Position numbers and translations under genes: made by a program. DNA of 64,000 nt from Phylloscopus collybita. Its lineage: Eukaryota > Chordata > Aves > Passeriformes > Phylloscopidae. The notes under the pieces were generated by a model that saw only the letters and a list, made by a program, of their open reading frames with translations, was not told where the DNA came from and did not search any database. The stretch's first letter is position 1, and each line of letters starts with the position of its first letter. Positions 48,400 through 60,366 of the stretch are shown piece after piece. The stretch covers positions 3,434,501-3,498,500 of the forward strand of contig JAJNNQ010000031.1 of NCBI GenBank assembly GCA_027886175.1. The letters are read 5' to 3'.

Positions 48400-48760
48400 G
48401 AAGGTGATTATCAGGTATTAAAGGCTAATCTTATAATAAATTTGTGAATTAGTAAGCCTATTTCTTAACTAGTCAAAAGCAAATCCCTCCTGCTCATACC
48501 TTGTTACGCTGGCATCGCGCGTTATCGTATCTCTGGAATTTAATCATTTGTCAGGGTAAAAAAAAAAACAAAAACCAAAACCCAAGCAGAGATATTTGCT
48601 CACTGAAATGAGGCAGGGTGGCCAGGTTACTCCCCATAACGTGGCTTTTTTTAATTTAATCCCGAAGGGCTTTTATTTTGTGTCAATTCGTACAATAAAG
48701 TTCTCTTTTATGAGACTTGACTTTGCTCGTGTGTTGTTAGCGCACTTAATTAAACTCTGA
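48400..48760. other. Candidate conserved noncoding block (unverified)
   Basis: AT-rich but with scattered isolated CpGs ('gcatcgcgcgttatcgtatc' at 48512-48531; 'gttagcgcacttaattaaac' at 48737-48756), unusual in a CpG-depleted genome unless the sites are constrained or unmethylated. A single A10 tract interrupts it. This texture resembles developmental enhancers; conservation was not tested. Confidence 0.3.
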
Positions 48761-49104
48761 AATGCTTAATTCTTTCTGGGGCCCTAATTCTGTCCTGTAC
48801 AAACACTGCTGTGTGCCCTCAACGAGGGAAAGTCAGTGTAATTCGACACAAATTTCAAAGACCTCCCCAAGGCATTTGTTTGTGTGTTGGGCAAAGGAGA
48901 GGGGAGGGAAAGAGCTGGATCCTGGCTTTGGAATTGCCCCCGTTTTGAAGGTGAGGACCGTCTGAAACGCTTTGGACCCACTTCCAAATCCCCCTGCAGC
49001 CTGGAAGCAAGGCTTGACTCCGGTCCAGCTGTACCCAAAAGCAGGGATAAATTATGCATGTGAGGGGCTGCAACAGCCTTCACATTAAATATTGATCTGC
49101 TGGT

Positions 49105-49215
49105 CCTGTGCCACGCTGCGAGCCCGAGCATCTCCAGATCCACCTGTCTGCTCCGCGGTGACAGCCGCTCCCACGGGACCGGCGCCGGCGCGGCACACAA
49201 AGCCTCTCGTCTCAA
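49105..49215. promoter_or_regulatory. Small CpG cluster (possible CpG-island core)
   Basis: About 13 CpGs in 105 bp by eye, against very few in the flanks, with a perfect palindrome CCGGCGCCGG (49179-49188) and GC-box-like wording. A 143-codon minus-strand frame (48784-49215) opens inside it with a TTG codon and resembles no known protein. It may be the promoter of an unannotated transcript or a remnant of a methylation-free regulatory site. No TATA box or initiator is evident. Confidence 0.35.
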
Positions 49216-51593
49216 ATAGGTGGGCCCAGAGCAAATCTCCTCAGCCTAATTTATTCCACACCCTTGCTAGCATGACAAGTGTTCCTCAGCCTCTGTGGAT
49301 GTGTATTCGAGAGGGAGCTGTCTGTCTACATTTGATTTTACATTTCCTTCGGCTGGTTCAGGGATCCATAAGCAGAACCTGGCGCCCTGGGACGTCCAGG
49401 AGGATTGTGAATTCACAAACAATAAATGGATTACAATCAGAACATAACGTTTTAATCTCTGGCAGATAGGGTTTGGAGAAGTGCTTTTTGGGTAGCTCTG
49501 TGTAATAGATTTATTCACCTGTATATGTATTTTACTTGACCATTTCTGAGCAGAAGGAGAGCGTGGGGATAAGGAAACAAAAAGTCTCCTCCAAGGGTGG
49601 CCACCTTCACTCTGCCATTGCTGGCCTGGCAGGCAGAGCTATCTTTCAGCCAGCTGGAGCACTGGAGCACGTGCAGCACCATTTTCAAAAGAGGCACCTC
49701 ATCCAACAAGACTAAGGCTAAGGAAAAACCTCTTTCTACTCCCACCACAGCACTTCTTGACCTCAGTCTCCTACAGTGCGGGCCTTATCTTGGGAATTCC
49801 CTATAGCCTAAGAGAGAGATCATGCCCTTAAAAGCTTTCCTTCCCACATCTTTCCCCTCAGCCTCTGACATAAAATGGCCATTTTTTGATCTGGAGGAAT
49901 TTCTGCAGCCACAAACCACCTCTGACCTCTATGGGTATTGCTGCCCCAAGAGATGGGCAAACAGCACCCAATATAACCTGGGTTTCAGGCACCAAAAACA
50001 ACCAAAAAATTATCCTTCCTGAGCTCTCCCTCCCATCCTGCAGCAGTTCTCCTACCTCCAGACGCAGGTCCTTGAGGTACATCAGAATACTGGAGGCAGA
50101 TGATTTCTCCAGCCCACTTGCCTGTCTCATCCACTTGTCAATGTGCTCCTTGTAAAGGTGCTGACGTTTGTTTGAGACATCAAAACTGCAAGACTGAATC
50201 AGACCTGTGAAGAGTACAAATAACTGTAAGTGTTAAATAATTTCCCTAACATGAAATAGCTGTAAGCAGTTTTCCCAGCATTCCAGCATCACATCCAAAT
50301 TTCTAAGTTATAGTGAGTCACCAAAACCACTTCTAATTATTTTGTTAGATGCTCCAAACAAGAATCTGAGCAGCCTGGCCATATAAGAAAGGCTGGAAGG
50401 GTTGAAGTAGGGAACTTAATAGCTCACTTTAGTTAAACATTTCCAGTTAAGTCACATATTGAAGTTTTTTCCACACCTGAAAACAGAATTGTTCTGAAAA
50501 TTACTTAGTAAAGAATTAGTGTGGCATGCCCATTGACTTGGTATTCCAACCAGATGGAAAACTCTTACATGCCCAGCCTTTACAAAATTTCCTTTTTCTT
50601 TCCTAATTGCAACAAAGCCAAGAAGGCACAAAATTGGAGAAAACAATAAAAAAATAGCAATAAAAGCAATAAAAAAATAGGAGGATCATAGTTATTATTT
50701 TCACAGGAAGATTTGGGTTTAACTCTTGGGAGGAGACTCAGCTCAAATGACATTTTCACACATCCTCTCCTATCTGCTGCACTAAGCTGGGTTCAAAATA
50801 GCTGAATAGCAATAACTACCAGGCCAGTTGTGGATCTGACATTCAGAATTAAGCAGATGGCAAGCACAAAAATACAGTCTGGGTTAAATACTGACCACAT
50901 TTGCCAGAAGCACAGACAGAGAAACCCCAGCCACATCCAGATCACAGGCAGAGCACATCCAGATCTACCAAAACACTAAGAGCAGAATTCAGTATAAATT
51001 ATTCTGTGCTAATAGTACACGGACATCTGACAGTATTTTTCTTTTTATGCTCTTCTGGGTTTTTTGGTGGGTTTTTTTGTTGGTTTTTTTTTTTTTTTTT
51101 TTCCTTCAAAAGGATGGAATTTCACTCCTCACCGGACAGTTTGGCCAAGAGCTTTTTCCCCAAATGGATGCAATCCCCTTTCTGATGTGAGTGCCTAACA
51201 CCAGTCCCCTACCATTGCATCCAGACAGGCTGCCCCCGCGGCGCTGCCGGGTAGGAGGTGATATTTAAAGCCATGCCAATGGAACACAACAGGGGATAGG
51301 CACAGCACAAGCAACAGAAGGAGGATTTTGCAAGAGCTCGCTGGGTCACGTTAAACTCCTTCTCTGGCCACATCCAGTGTCCAGCCCGTATGTCTGAAGA
51401 TCTTTGCTGGAAAGCCTTTGTTATTTATTTGGAAATTTACTGTGGCTCTGGCTTAACTCTGTGTTTTGGAGCCGTTCCTTAATTGATATTGGGCACTTCA
51501 TCCTTCATAAACAACCATCAAAGGAGGACAGCCAGGCAGGTGATCAATACCAGTGGATGACCCTGTCTCTATAGGAATGTTACTTATACATCA

Positions 51594-51612
51594 AAAAAAA
51601 AAAAAAAAAAAA
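51594..51612. repeat. Poly(A) tract, 19 bp
   Basis: Pure A-run; no AATAAA directly upstream. Confidence 0.9.
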
Positions 51613-52178
51613 ATTCTACTGAAGAAGAGAAATCAAGTGCACAAGAGCTGCATTTATGAGGTTAAGAGAATCCTACCTTTGGCTAAGCATCAGTAAAAGC
51701 CTCGTAGAGAAACTTCTTTGTTTCTGGCACAAATAAATATTTATTATTGCACTGGGGGAAAAAAGTACTCTCACAAAGCTTAACTATTTTAATAAAAAAT
51801 TTAATATGTTTATTTCTTCCAGACAGGAGACAAAAAGCTGTCAGAGAAATAATGGTTTAAATTACAGGGAGATGTTTCCTTGCCTAATCTTTCTCTTTCT
51901 TCTTTCCCAAAAATCTACGTGGCATGCTCAGAAATTTTATTTTTAGTGAGAAATGTCAAGGAAACACTTTATGGTAAGTGGCTGCTCTCTATTAATTCTT
52001 TTGTTATTAAATGTGGGAACATTAATTACCATTAATCGTTTTGGCTCTAGTATAGATTTCTCACAATAAATTCTTTAAACACATATACAAACCCTATAAT
52101 CTAATCAAGTAATTTTCCTCTACCTACTTGGAAGGGAGAAAACAGCAAGACTGTTATTGTTATTTCTTCTTTTATTTT

Positions 52179-52180
<2 letters not shown>

Positions 52181-52223
<43 letters not shown>
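52181..52223. repeat. Poly(T) tract, 43 bp
   Basis: Uninterrupted T43 preceded by T-rich, C-spotted sequence from about 52157. No antisense polyadenylation signal follows. Confidence 0.95.
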
Positions 52224-52227
<4 letters not shown>

Positions 52228-53889
52228 CTGAGGAGGTGGAAGAGAAACTGGCAATGGGACCTCTATAAGAGCAGAGAGAAAAACAATAACTATTCCTGCA
52301 GACAGTGTATATGTGCCTCTCAATAATAATCATGCCCTATAAGAGGTAAAGTGCCTTAATAAAATGTACAGAAATTCAGTAAGGAAAAGATTTATGCAGC
52401 TCTGAGTCATCAAGGAAATATATTGCTCTGCAAAAGCAAAGATAATAATGAAACTTTGTTTTGCCTTGAGAAAATAAAAAAGTAATATCTGCAGCAATTA
52501 GCAAGGTGGTTCCTAATGTAGCTGTGATGCAGCCCACATTTCCAGTGCTGACAATGAAAGTTCACATTTAGTGACATAAACATAAGTTCATCCAGAGAAA
52601 GAAGAAATGCAAAGTTACAAATACAGGTTGCTGTTGTCAGGGTAGTCACGGGAGCTCGTGCTCTGCTGTTTTTCACAGGGTAACACTGGGCTGCTGAACC
52701 CTTTTTAAACCTGCCATCACCAGATTCCCAGATTTTCATACTGGCAGGTGCATTTTTTAAACCACAGCAGGTAATTCTGCACAATTACCTTGTCGTTACT
52801 CCTCAGAAGCCCTCATTTGAATAAACATGATGAATGCATGCGCTGCATTTCTCAGAACAAACAAGCTGCAACCTCCATCTTAAGCACAGAAGCCACTGTG
52901 TGACTGATTAAGTATGGATGCTGCTTGCCAAATCTCACTTCCACTTTTAAACTTGTAATTGTTCTCAGAATGAAGTTTCCATAATGAACAGTTAAAACCA
53001 TTTACCTCAAATATTGATTTACAACTGGAGGCCTTGCATTAATATGTGTCTTAGCCACTTTGGGCCTTTACCACTAATCAAGATTTGTGCAGGCAGAGGA
53101 GAATAACTCAGTGAGGATTCCCTTCACTGGGACATGATACACACGTTGCACTTCAAAGTCCAGAGTCATTCATCCAAAATCCAGCAGCTTAATAATGCAG
53201 CTACATCCCAGCAGCTCCTCAAGTCCTCTCCTCTCACCTCACTCTTTAGTCCATCCTTGCACAAGTTTAACAAGCAGGTTTCAATCTCTCCACTCGTGCT
53301 TTTCCCCACTCCAGACAGCTCCCACAGTTTCTGCCTCTAAGCTTCAGCTTTTCTGCAGCATCTGATCTCCTCCACAAATTTCCTTTTTTTTCCCTAGGAC
53401 TCTGGTGGCCTTTCAGGCTTCTTTCAAAGCGTTCTAGCCACACAATGCTTAACATAAAACTCAGCCTTCTAAGAAAAGATAGCCAAACATTACTTCTTTC
53501 TTTTTATTTTCTCTTCCAGAAATTCCCTGAACTGACATAACACTTCACAGCTGGGTCAATTCCTATATCATATCCTATTTCCTTTCCTAAATCTATTGCC
53601 TTTACAGACTGCAAACCACTTCTTCCAGCAGGCAGCTCAAAAGTATTTTCAAGTAACTCGCAGCTGCTGAGCTGCTCCAGAGGTTCCAGACCATTCTATG
53701 AGAGGTGACGCAGGGGTGTTCCCACTCTCTCCTTAATGAAATCCTCTAGAGGGGAAATAATGAGGGTCATCACAGGTTATATAAATTACTTATGGATGGA
53801 AAGGCATGCAAAAAGAATAGTTACTCCAGCAGCTCCCAGAGATGCACAGAACCTTTGTGGAGAGCATCAGCAGAGATGCAATCCTTCTG

Positions 53890-54048
53890 GACATTGGAAC
53901 AGCCTGCTCAGGGCAGTGGTGGAGTCCCCATCCCTGGAGGGATCTAAAAGCTGTGTGGATGTGACCCCTGGGGACACGGGGCAGTGGTGGCCTTGGCAGT
54001 GCTGGGGGATGGATGACCTCAGAGGGCTTTTCCAACCTTAAATATAAC
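53890..54048 (+). mobile_element. CR1 LINE, 3' end fragment (sense)
   Basis: 'acattggaacagcctgctca' (53891-53910), 'gggcagtggtggagtcccca' (53911-53930), 'tccctggagggatctaaaag', 'ctgtgtggatgtgacccctg', and 'agggcttttccaaccttaaa' with a decayed end. It is the same group as the 46.8 kb copy. Confidence 0.9.
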
Positions 54049-54089
54049 AACAAACCCCCCGATTTGCCAAAGCGTTGCTGGGAAAACCT

Positions 54090-54365
54090 GACTTCCCATC
54101 TGCTCGGCAGAGAAATCACACCGAGGCCTCTCCAGCAAACGTGCTAGAGCGCGGATCTAAAAAGGCAGGGACGTGAAAAGCCTCCTTTTCACCCCTTCCA
54201 TCCACCAGCAGAGCTGAGGGTAACCTACTTTTCCCCCCAGGAGCCCCTGTGCCTGCGAGGAGCACAGGCACACGGCGCTACCTCGCACCCGTTATCCCGT
54301 AACGTTTTAGCGCCCGAGTACCCGGCATCCCACGGCTTTCCCTCCTCCCAGGATGTCACGGAGTT
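54090..54365. promoter_or_regulatory. CpG-rich patch (possible small CpG island)
   Basis: Roughly 17-19 CpGs in 275 bp by eye, densest at 54260-54330 ('cacacggcgctacctcgcac', 54271-54290; 'acccgttatcccgtaacgtt', 54287-54306). An acceptor-like 'ttttccccccag' lies at about 54230-54241 and a weak TATA-like CTAAAAAG at about 54157. No open frame crosses it and no known first exon is recognised. It could be the promoter of a noncoding RNA or a distal regulatory element. Confidence 0.4.
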
Positions 54366-55325
54366 ATTGACATTGACAGAACCAGGTTAACTAAAGAGAC
54401 TAAAGGAGCACCACAAATTCCTGCCCCTAGCAGGAAAAAAAAAAAAAAAAATTTGCTCTTTCTGCTTGTTGCATTTGTTTTATTTTATTTTTTTTTTTTC
54501 TTTTCCTGGTGTAAAAGCTCTCAAGCTCTGGACAGCAACAGGTTGCAAGGCAGGTTGCTGCCCACTAGGCTGAAAATGTGCTTGGCATTTTGCACCCTGG
54601 TCAGGCAGCCTGGACCCCTCTCAAAATGACTCAGTAAATTCGGAGGTGTAACTTTTTTCAGCTGCATAAACCCCAGCATTTTTTTCAGAAAAGATAATCT
54701 GAGATCACGTAGCATGCCTGTGTTATAGGAAAAAAATAAAATATAATCCAAATTTTGAAAAGAAATACGGAGTTTTCTAGATTTGTCAATTTATCTCAAT
54801 TTATGCTGCAGATAGTGAAAATTACCCATGTCTCAGTATTAGTCAGACATATTCAGAAAAGAAATAAAAAAAAGACCTGCAATATTTACCAGTACTGCAT
54901 TTTTAGTAAATTTAGTCATCTTATTCAAATCTTTTTCACTAGATTATGGTTGCTTTCCTGGAAAATAGAAAATGAAAAAAAAAAAAGAAAACAATAGTGA
55001 AAAACCCAAACATTTCCAGCTTCTGCTGTAGAAGAGACAAAACGCCTGTGACTTAGAGAACCTGTCACAAGTTATAAGCATAAATAGCACAGTTTCATAT
55101 CTTCGGGAATAATTTCAAACACACAGAACAGCCCCCTGGTTTTAATCTTATTTTTTCCCTTAATGATTGACCTACATAAGCAACCAAATCCTTGGTACAT
55201 TCTAGTGGCATAATTTAAATTTCTCTTATGTGCACTGTAGAGTTGTCACTGGAGTCCCTAACCAAGCATTATGGAAGACTGAGGGCTGGAGAGATGCTTT
55301 GGTTGCCACAGTATTTAGGGGAGAC

Positions 55326-55356
<31 letters not shown>

Positions 55357-55386
55357 GGAGAAAAGAAAAAAGAAAAAAAAAGAAAA
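55326..55386. repeat. Poly(A)25 and purine (GAAA)n tract
   Basis: A25 (55326-55350) followed by an all-purine GA-rich segment to about 55386. One strand is entirely purine over about 60 bp. Confidence 0.9.
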
Positions 55387-56776
55387 CCCTCTAGAAATGA
55401 ACAACCTGGTGGAGGTTTCAATCCATTAGCAGCATTGAGCTTGCCAGTTCTGTACTGCAGCATTTGACAAGGCTCTGAGCCAGAGATTAAGGCACGTCTC
55501 CTGAGGAAGGGAAAGAACGGGAGCTTCCACACTTCATTAAGGATATGTTTTATTTGCAAACTGCCAACCCACAGAGTGGCACTGACTTCTGGGTCATGGA
55601 AAAGGTTGCAGTTGTGCACTTGAGCCGTGCCAAGCTGAGTTGGATAATACTCTTAAAAAAGGCAAATCAAAGAAAAATGATAAGGAAAATAGGGAAATCC
55701 ACCATTGCAAACCACCTAAAATAGGACTTGAAGTGTAACTTGTGCTCCGGTCAGGATTTTCCTCCTCAAAAATTGTGCTAAAGCAGGACAAGAGCCCAAA
55801 ACAACAGGGAGTGGTTAACTACAAAATGCATATTCATGCTGCATTTTTTTATAATTTAAACACACATTCTTGGATTTATTTCACATTGATTGCTTTAAAA
55901 AATGTTAATATCCCTATAGAATCGAGCCTTATCTCTATTTGATGCTTTGCCAAAGACTGTACTAACATTCCACAACTGTACACATTTTTTTTTTTTTTTT
56001 TGCCAAGCTATTGTTGTTTTTTCCTGGCTTGTTTTTCAAAATCCAAATAGAAATACGTAGTTTATATGGTTTAGAGCATAAATCATAAATCACTCGTCAT
56101 AAAGAGCCAATTTTTGGAGTCTTTATTTGTTGTTTGCACTGGCAATTTCCCAATCATTTTCACAAGGAGCAGCATTTGAATAAAGACATGGTTGCCAGTA
56201 AAGGTAAATTTTCTCTATTCCAGGAAAAAAAGCTTTAACAATAATATTCTGGGTTAGGTTCCAGATTCTCTGCACTGACATCAACAGGATGGTTTGAAAT
56301 GAAAAGTGTTCAATGGCTAAAGGTAAGAAAAAAACTGCCCATGGGACCATCACTGGGAAGCTTGCCTAAGAAGAGGTAAATTATATTTCTGGAATGTCCA
56401 TGACCTATTTCTTTGGATTTGAAAAGTGCCAGTAGTGATCACCAACAAAGCTGTGAGTTGCTCTGCCTGTGCACCCCCCTGGTCCAGTTTCAAACACCAC
56501 TACAGCCACTGCAAAGCTGGCAGAGGTGAAGGGGTAGCTCTACCAAGATCAAAGCTTATGGCTCTGCATCATCTTCAGTGCCTAAAGAAACCAGAGCAAT
56601 TACTTTTATTTTTAATCTGTAGCCGAAGGAAGATCATTTATGAACAGAAAATGCTTCTGCTATGTATCCTTCAACACTTAAGAAAATATGAATTTGATAG
56701 CCTATTGCTGCACAAAACAGCAGTAGTTTTTAAAGTACTTCAAGCTCAATCACCTTGGTAGAATTTCTCTCTCTCC

Positions 56777-56779
<3 letters not shown>

Positions 56780-56821
<42 letters not shown>
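56780..56821. repeat. (TA)n microsatellite, about 20 units
   Basis: A perfect alternating TA run of about 41 bp, the only long dinucleotide repeat in the window and probably length-polymorphic. Confidence 0.97.
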
Positions 56822-56823
<2 letters not shown>

Positions 56824-58867
56824 GCATGCAGATGTCAGGGTATTTTCATTTAACATGTCTACCCATGCATTTACCAACCACAGTTGACTGGTGGTTCTCC
56901 CACTGAACTTTCGGATTTGCCCCATTTCACCACCTTTAATGATATTTTCAGCTAGAACTGGTACTTTCTGTGTACCTCAAAGTGACAAGATGTCATGGGA
57001 GCCATAACTGGCAGCAAAAGCAGCACCCTGCCTGGCTCAGCCCAGGCAAAGGCTCTGGGAAGCATCTTTAATGAGATCAGTGGAATATTTGCTTTGCCTC
57101 TCCTCTCTGTTAGAGTTATGCAGAACAGAAGAAGTCAACAGCTGCAAAGATATTGGTCTATTTTGGTCTTCTCCATTCAGGATAACCAAATTTGTGACTT
57201 TTGAAGGAACAGTTAAAACTATTTGTAAAGCTGAAGTGGATAAAATCATCAGCCAAAATAAAATGTTCATCCAGAGCAGAATCATGGCATCTCCTCAGTT
57301 TTAGGAGCTGAGAGAGAATCAGTGATTGGGAAAAATACCAAAAGCTTACAAGAGAGAACTTTTGAACAGTTGGCCAATTGTGCTTTGCTCCTATAAATTT
57401 TCTTCACTTGCCATGTTCCGCTCGCATGAAAAAAAAAAAAAAAGAAGAAACAACTAACAACAAAAAACATCAAACCTATAACCATTAGTTAGCTCTGTGG
57501 TGAGGTGTTTGTCTGCCAACCTGAGGTCAGAAGCAGAGCTGGGATCCCAAGAACGAGGCTTTGTATTATAGCATTGTATTTTTGATGCGGTATTTGAGAG
57601 TCAATTACTGTTTCCATTATAAACCCTGTTTTCCAAGGGTTTATGCCCTCAACCATTTTCATCTTCATCATGCTGAACTTGGCATATGGGCATTATGGGT
57701 TCACAGTTTTTAAATAGACCCGATGAGGTTGGCTCATTTTTAGATATGGAATAGTCAGGAACTGTTTGTCAGTTGGTTTTGATTTTTATTCTTTGAATTT
57801 CACAAACTGAACAACAGTACCACTTTTAGAACTACATTACTTCAGAGAATTAGTCTCTGTGGCTGTGTCTGATACCTCTCAGCACTTTTAAGAAAAATTT
57901 AATTGCACAGTTTTTGTAAATAAAGAAGCCTGTTGACAAAATTCTACCTTTAAGAGCTGGATTTCTTTGTGTAATTTCAGATGCTGAGGCTCCCAAGCCA
58001 TATGTCCCTGCAGAGGCTGGTGCACGTCAAGCCACTTTTACAGCTGAGAGGTGGATTTTAGCCGAGTAGCTTACCTCATTTTGGAAAACTGGGGGCAATG
58101 CATCAATTCAGAGGTCAACATCTCCAGTCATAATCTTTCCGGTGACTTCAGAAAGCTTTGGACCTGAGAGACCTGGAGGAATTGTCTCACTGTTTCCCCC
58201 ACCAATGACTCAAGTTCGACTGTGCAACGTGGGGCAGAGGGAGGGCTGTCTCCTGGGCCAGGTGAAGCCCAGAACAGAGTGTACCCTTGATAGAGACTGA
58301 AATCCAGATGGCCACTGGCTGCTGAGCCCTCCATCTGGGGCTGCGTGTCACTCAGTAATTGCACACAGCAGATGCTAATTGCTTAAAAGCTCCTTCAGCT
58401 TAGAAAACTCACTTTGCCAAGGCCACAACGAATATTTTTCTTTGACTTCAATTTCCATGCATTCCTTCCACCTGAATTTCCTGCATTTTTTTCTATTAAT
58501 TGAAGATAGCTGGAATCACAGGGCAATGACACAAAAGTTTCACAATTTGGCTGTGGAACTGTTGGACTGACTCATATTCAGTTCATCCCTGTGAACGCCT
58601 GTTTCTGGAGAAAAGGTTTGTTTCCTCTGAAGTATAAAAAACTCAAAATTCATTTTTACTAGAAAGGGTTCTGGTATTTTTCCCCAACAGAGCTGCTCTA
58701 TATTCTAAAAGCAGAGCTGAGTCTGCTCTCTATGAGCCAGATCTCTACTTTAAGGTGACCAATAAAACCTTTAACTTCCAAAACACAATTCCACTTATTT
58801 TTTTTCTTTTTTTACAAATCATTCTTAGAGTACATCAGTAAGATCTTCAAGTTGGATCGCACTAATT

Positions 58868-58985
58868 TGCTTCATTGGGAAAATGAATCACAGCAAAGTT
58901 GTGACTCACCCAGAACCACACAGAGGATCAGGGTCAGAGACAGGAGGAGAACAAACATTCCAATTCCCACTGCCGTGGGTTGCTT
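58868..58985 (-). mobile_element. Ancient SINE fragment, MIR/CORE-SINE-like
   Basis: Antisense MIR-type order: 'gggaaaatgaatcacagcaa' (58877-58896), 'agttgtgactcacccagaac' (58897-58916), 'cacacagaggatcagggtca' (58918-58937), then 'gagacaggaggagaacaaac'. These track the family's 'ggaaactgaggcacagagag', 'gtgacttgcccaaggtcaca' and the following 'cagagc-gggattcgaacc' parts. It is about 118 bp and diverged, consistent with great age. The comparison is from memory. Confidence 0.6.
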
Positions 58986-60281
58986 TCCCAACACAGAAAG
59001 CAATTAGATTCTAGTCCAAACTTTGCCCTTGGCAGTGGATTTCAATAAATTCTGGGACAAACCACTATTTCTCACCCATTCTGGAGGAAGTCACCCGATT
59101 TTGTCACCTCTCCTTACCTCCCCCATGGTAGCAAGGTGGGGCACCAAGCCGGTAGGCAACACCAAGCTTCAGCACTGTTTACATCCTATTGTCAGGTTGA
59201 TCCAATTTTCCCCACATGTGATGGACAGGATGCTTTTCAGGGGTGGAATGCAGAGTTTTGGGCTGCCACCTTCCCTTTCACCGTCTGTGTACCACCACCA
59301 CGGGCTGTATGTGCAGAGAGTGCTTGCCCAGATCACGTTTTTGTGAACACTGACAAGAACAACTTTCTTGAAAGCTATCAAAGGCATCCTCATTATCCTT
59401 TATGGGCTGTGTAGAAAACGTCTCCACTATTAGACATTTAACTGGAGTGCAGCAGAATGATTTTGCTGGCCCCCTCCAGTTCTTCGGGTAAAAGCTCTGT
59501 TCATAATCAGTTTCTGCTTTTTTAATGATCCTCAAGAGGTCCCTTCTGGTACACTTCAGTTCCCTTTCTAGTGTCCCATTGATTTTACAGACTTTAGGAA
59601 CTTGCTCTTAACCTTCTGCTTTTTCCCTGGATCACTGTTGAATGATTAGGCACTACACAGCCCTTTGTTACCCAGTACACTGAGAGTGATATCTGGAGAA
59701 TTAAAACACCAGTTACAATAACATTTGCTGGGGAAAGAGACTGTTCTTCTCTCAGGGCTATTGACCCCATTTATGTGCATGATTTTCTAAGAGGACAAGA
59801 ATGACTTCAGACTCAGGGAAAAAATGCAGGATAGTCTGCTTGAGCACAAGATTGAAATCCTCTCAAGAGCCTATACTTGCACTGTGAATTTCAGCAGCAG
59901 AAGTGGAAGCATTCAGTGTTGGGAAGGGTAGGCCAGAGCCTGGAATATGGTGGGCAGTGTGCAAGAATAAAAAAAAATAGAGATTAAAGAGAAGGATTTT
60001 AAAGGATTTTCCAACTAAAGTGTTTCCAGTTATCTGATTTGATTCACATGGAGCCACAGCAGTGCCAAAAATGCATGCTTGTTGGGTTTTTTTGAAGTTG
60101 GAGAAGTTTGAGAATTACTTCTTAAGACATGCCAGGTAAATTCAAAGAGAGGGATGCTTGGTGCAAGGACATCCTCCTAACCACAGAATAGCAGTGCCAC
60201 AGGCTGTGATTAAATGTGCTGTTCCTCCCAGAGACTCTGATCCTTCTCAGATGCTCTCATTCCACCCGAATCCTGGTGCAG
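58986..60281. other. Unique noncoding stretch
   Basis: A weak CR1-like string ('gatcctcaagaggtcccttc', 59527-59546) may be a very old CR1 tail. Otherwise nothing is recognised. Frames at 59023-59414 have no known domain. Confidence 0.35.
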
Positions 60282-60366
60282 GAATCACAGAATGATTTGG
60301 GTTGGAAGTGACCTTAAAATCATTTGGTTCCACCTCCCTCCTCACCATGGGCAGTGACTTTCCCAT
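60282..60366 (-). mobile_element. CR1 LINE, short 3' end fragment (antisense)
   Basis: 'ggaatcacagaatgatttgg' (60281-60300), 'gttggaagtgaccttaaaat' (60301-60320), 'ggttccacctccctcctcac' and 'catgggcagtgac'. Only the last 85 bp of the element survive. Confidence 0.88.

Larger units (their letters stand above)
49216..53889. other. Unique noncoding stretch
   Basis: 4.7 kb without CR1. Simple repeats are a T-rich tract (about 51058-51102), A19 (51594-51612) and T43 (52181-52223). The 49597-50155 region holds several overlapping frames of 66-90 codons without known domains. A small GCGG-rich spot lies at 51235-51250. No exon is recognised. Confidence 0.4.
54366..58867. other. Unique noncoding stretch with several simple repeats
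   Basis: Holds A-runs near 54435-54451 and 57428-57443, an A25/GA tract (55326-55386), T15 near 55986-56001 and (TA)n at 56780-56821. No interspersed repeat or exon is recognised. Frames up to 116 codons pass through homopolymers or have no known domain. Confidence 0.4.

Noticed and set aside
48784..49215. 143-codon minus-strand frame from the CpG cluster
   Set aside because: Begins with TTG, has no known domain, and its length fits a GC-rich chance frame. The CpG cluster itself is kept as a finding.
59520..59560. Possible very old sense CR1 end
   Set aside because: One 20-base near-match without the flanking landmarks or terminal repeat.
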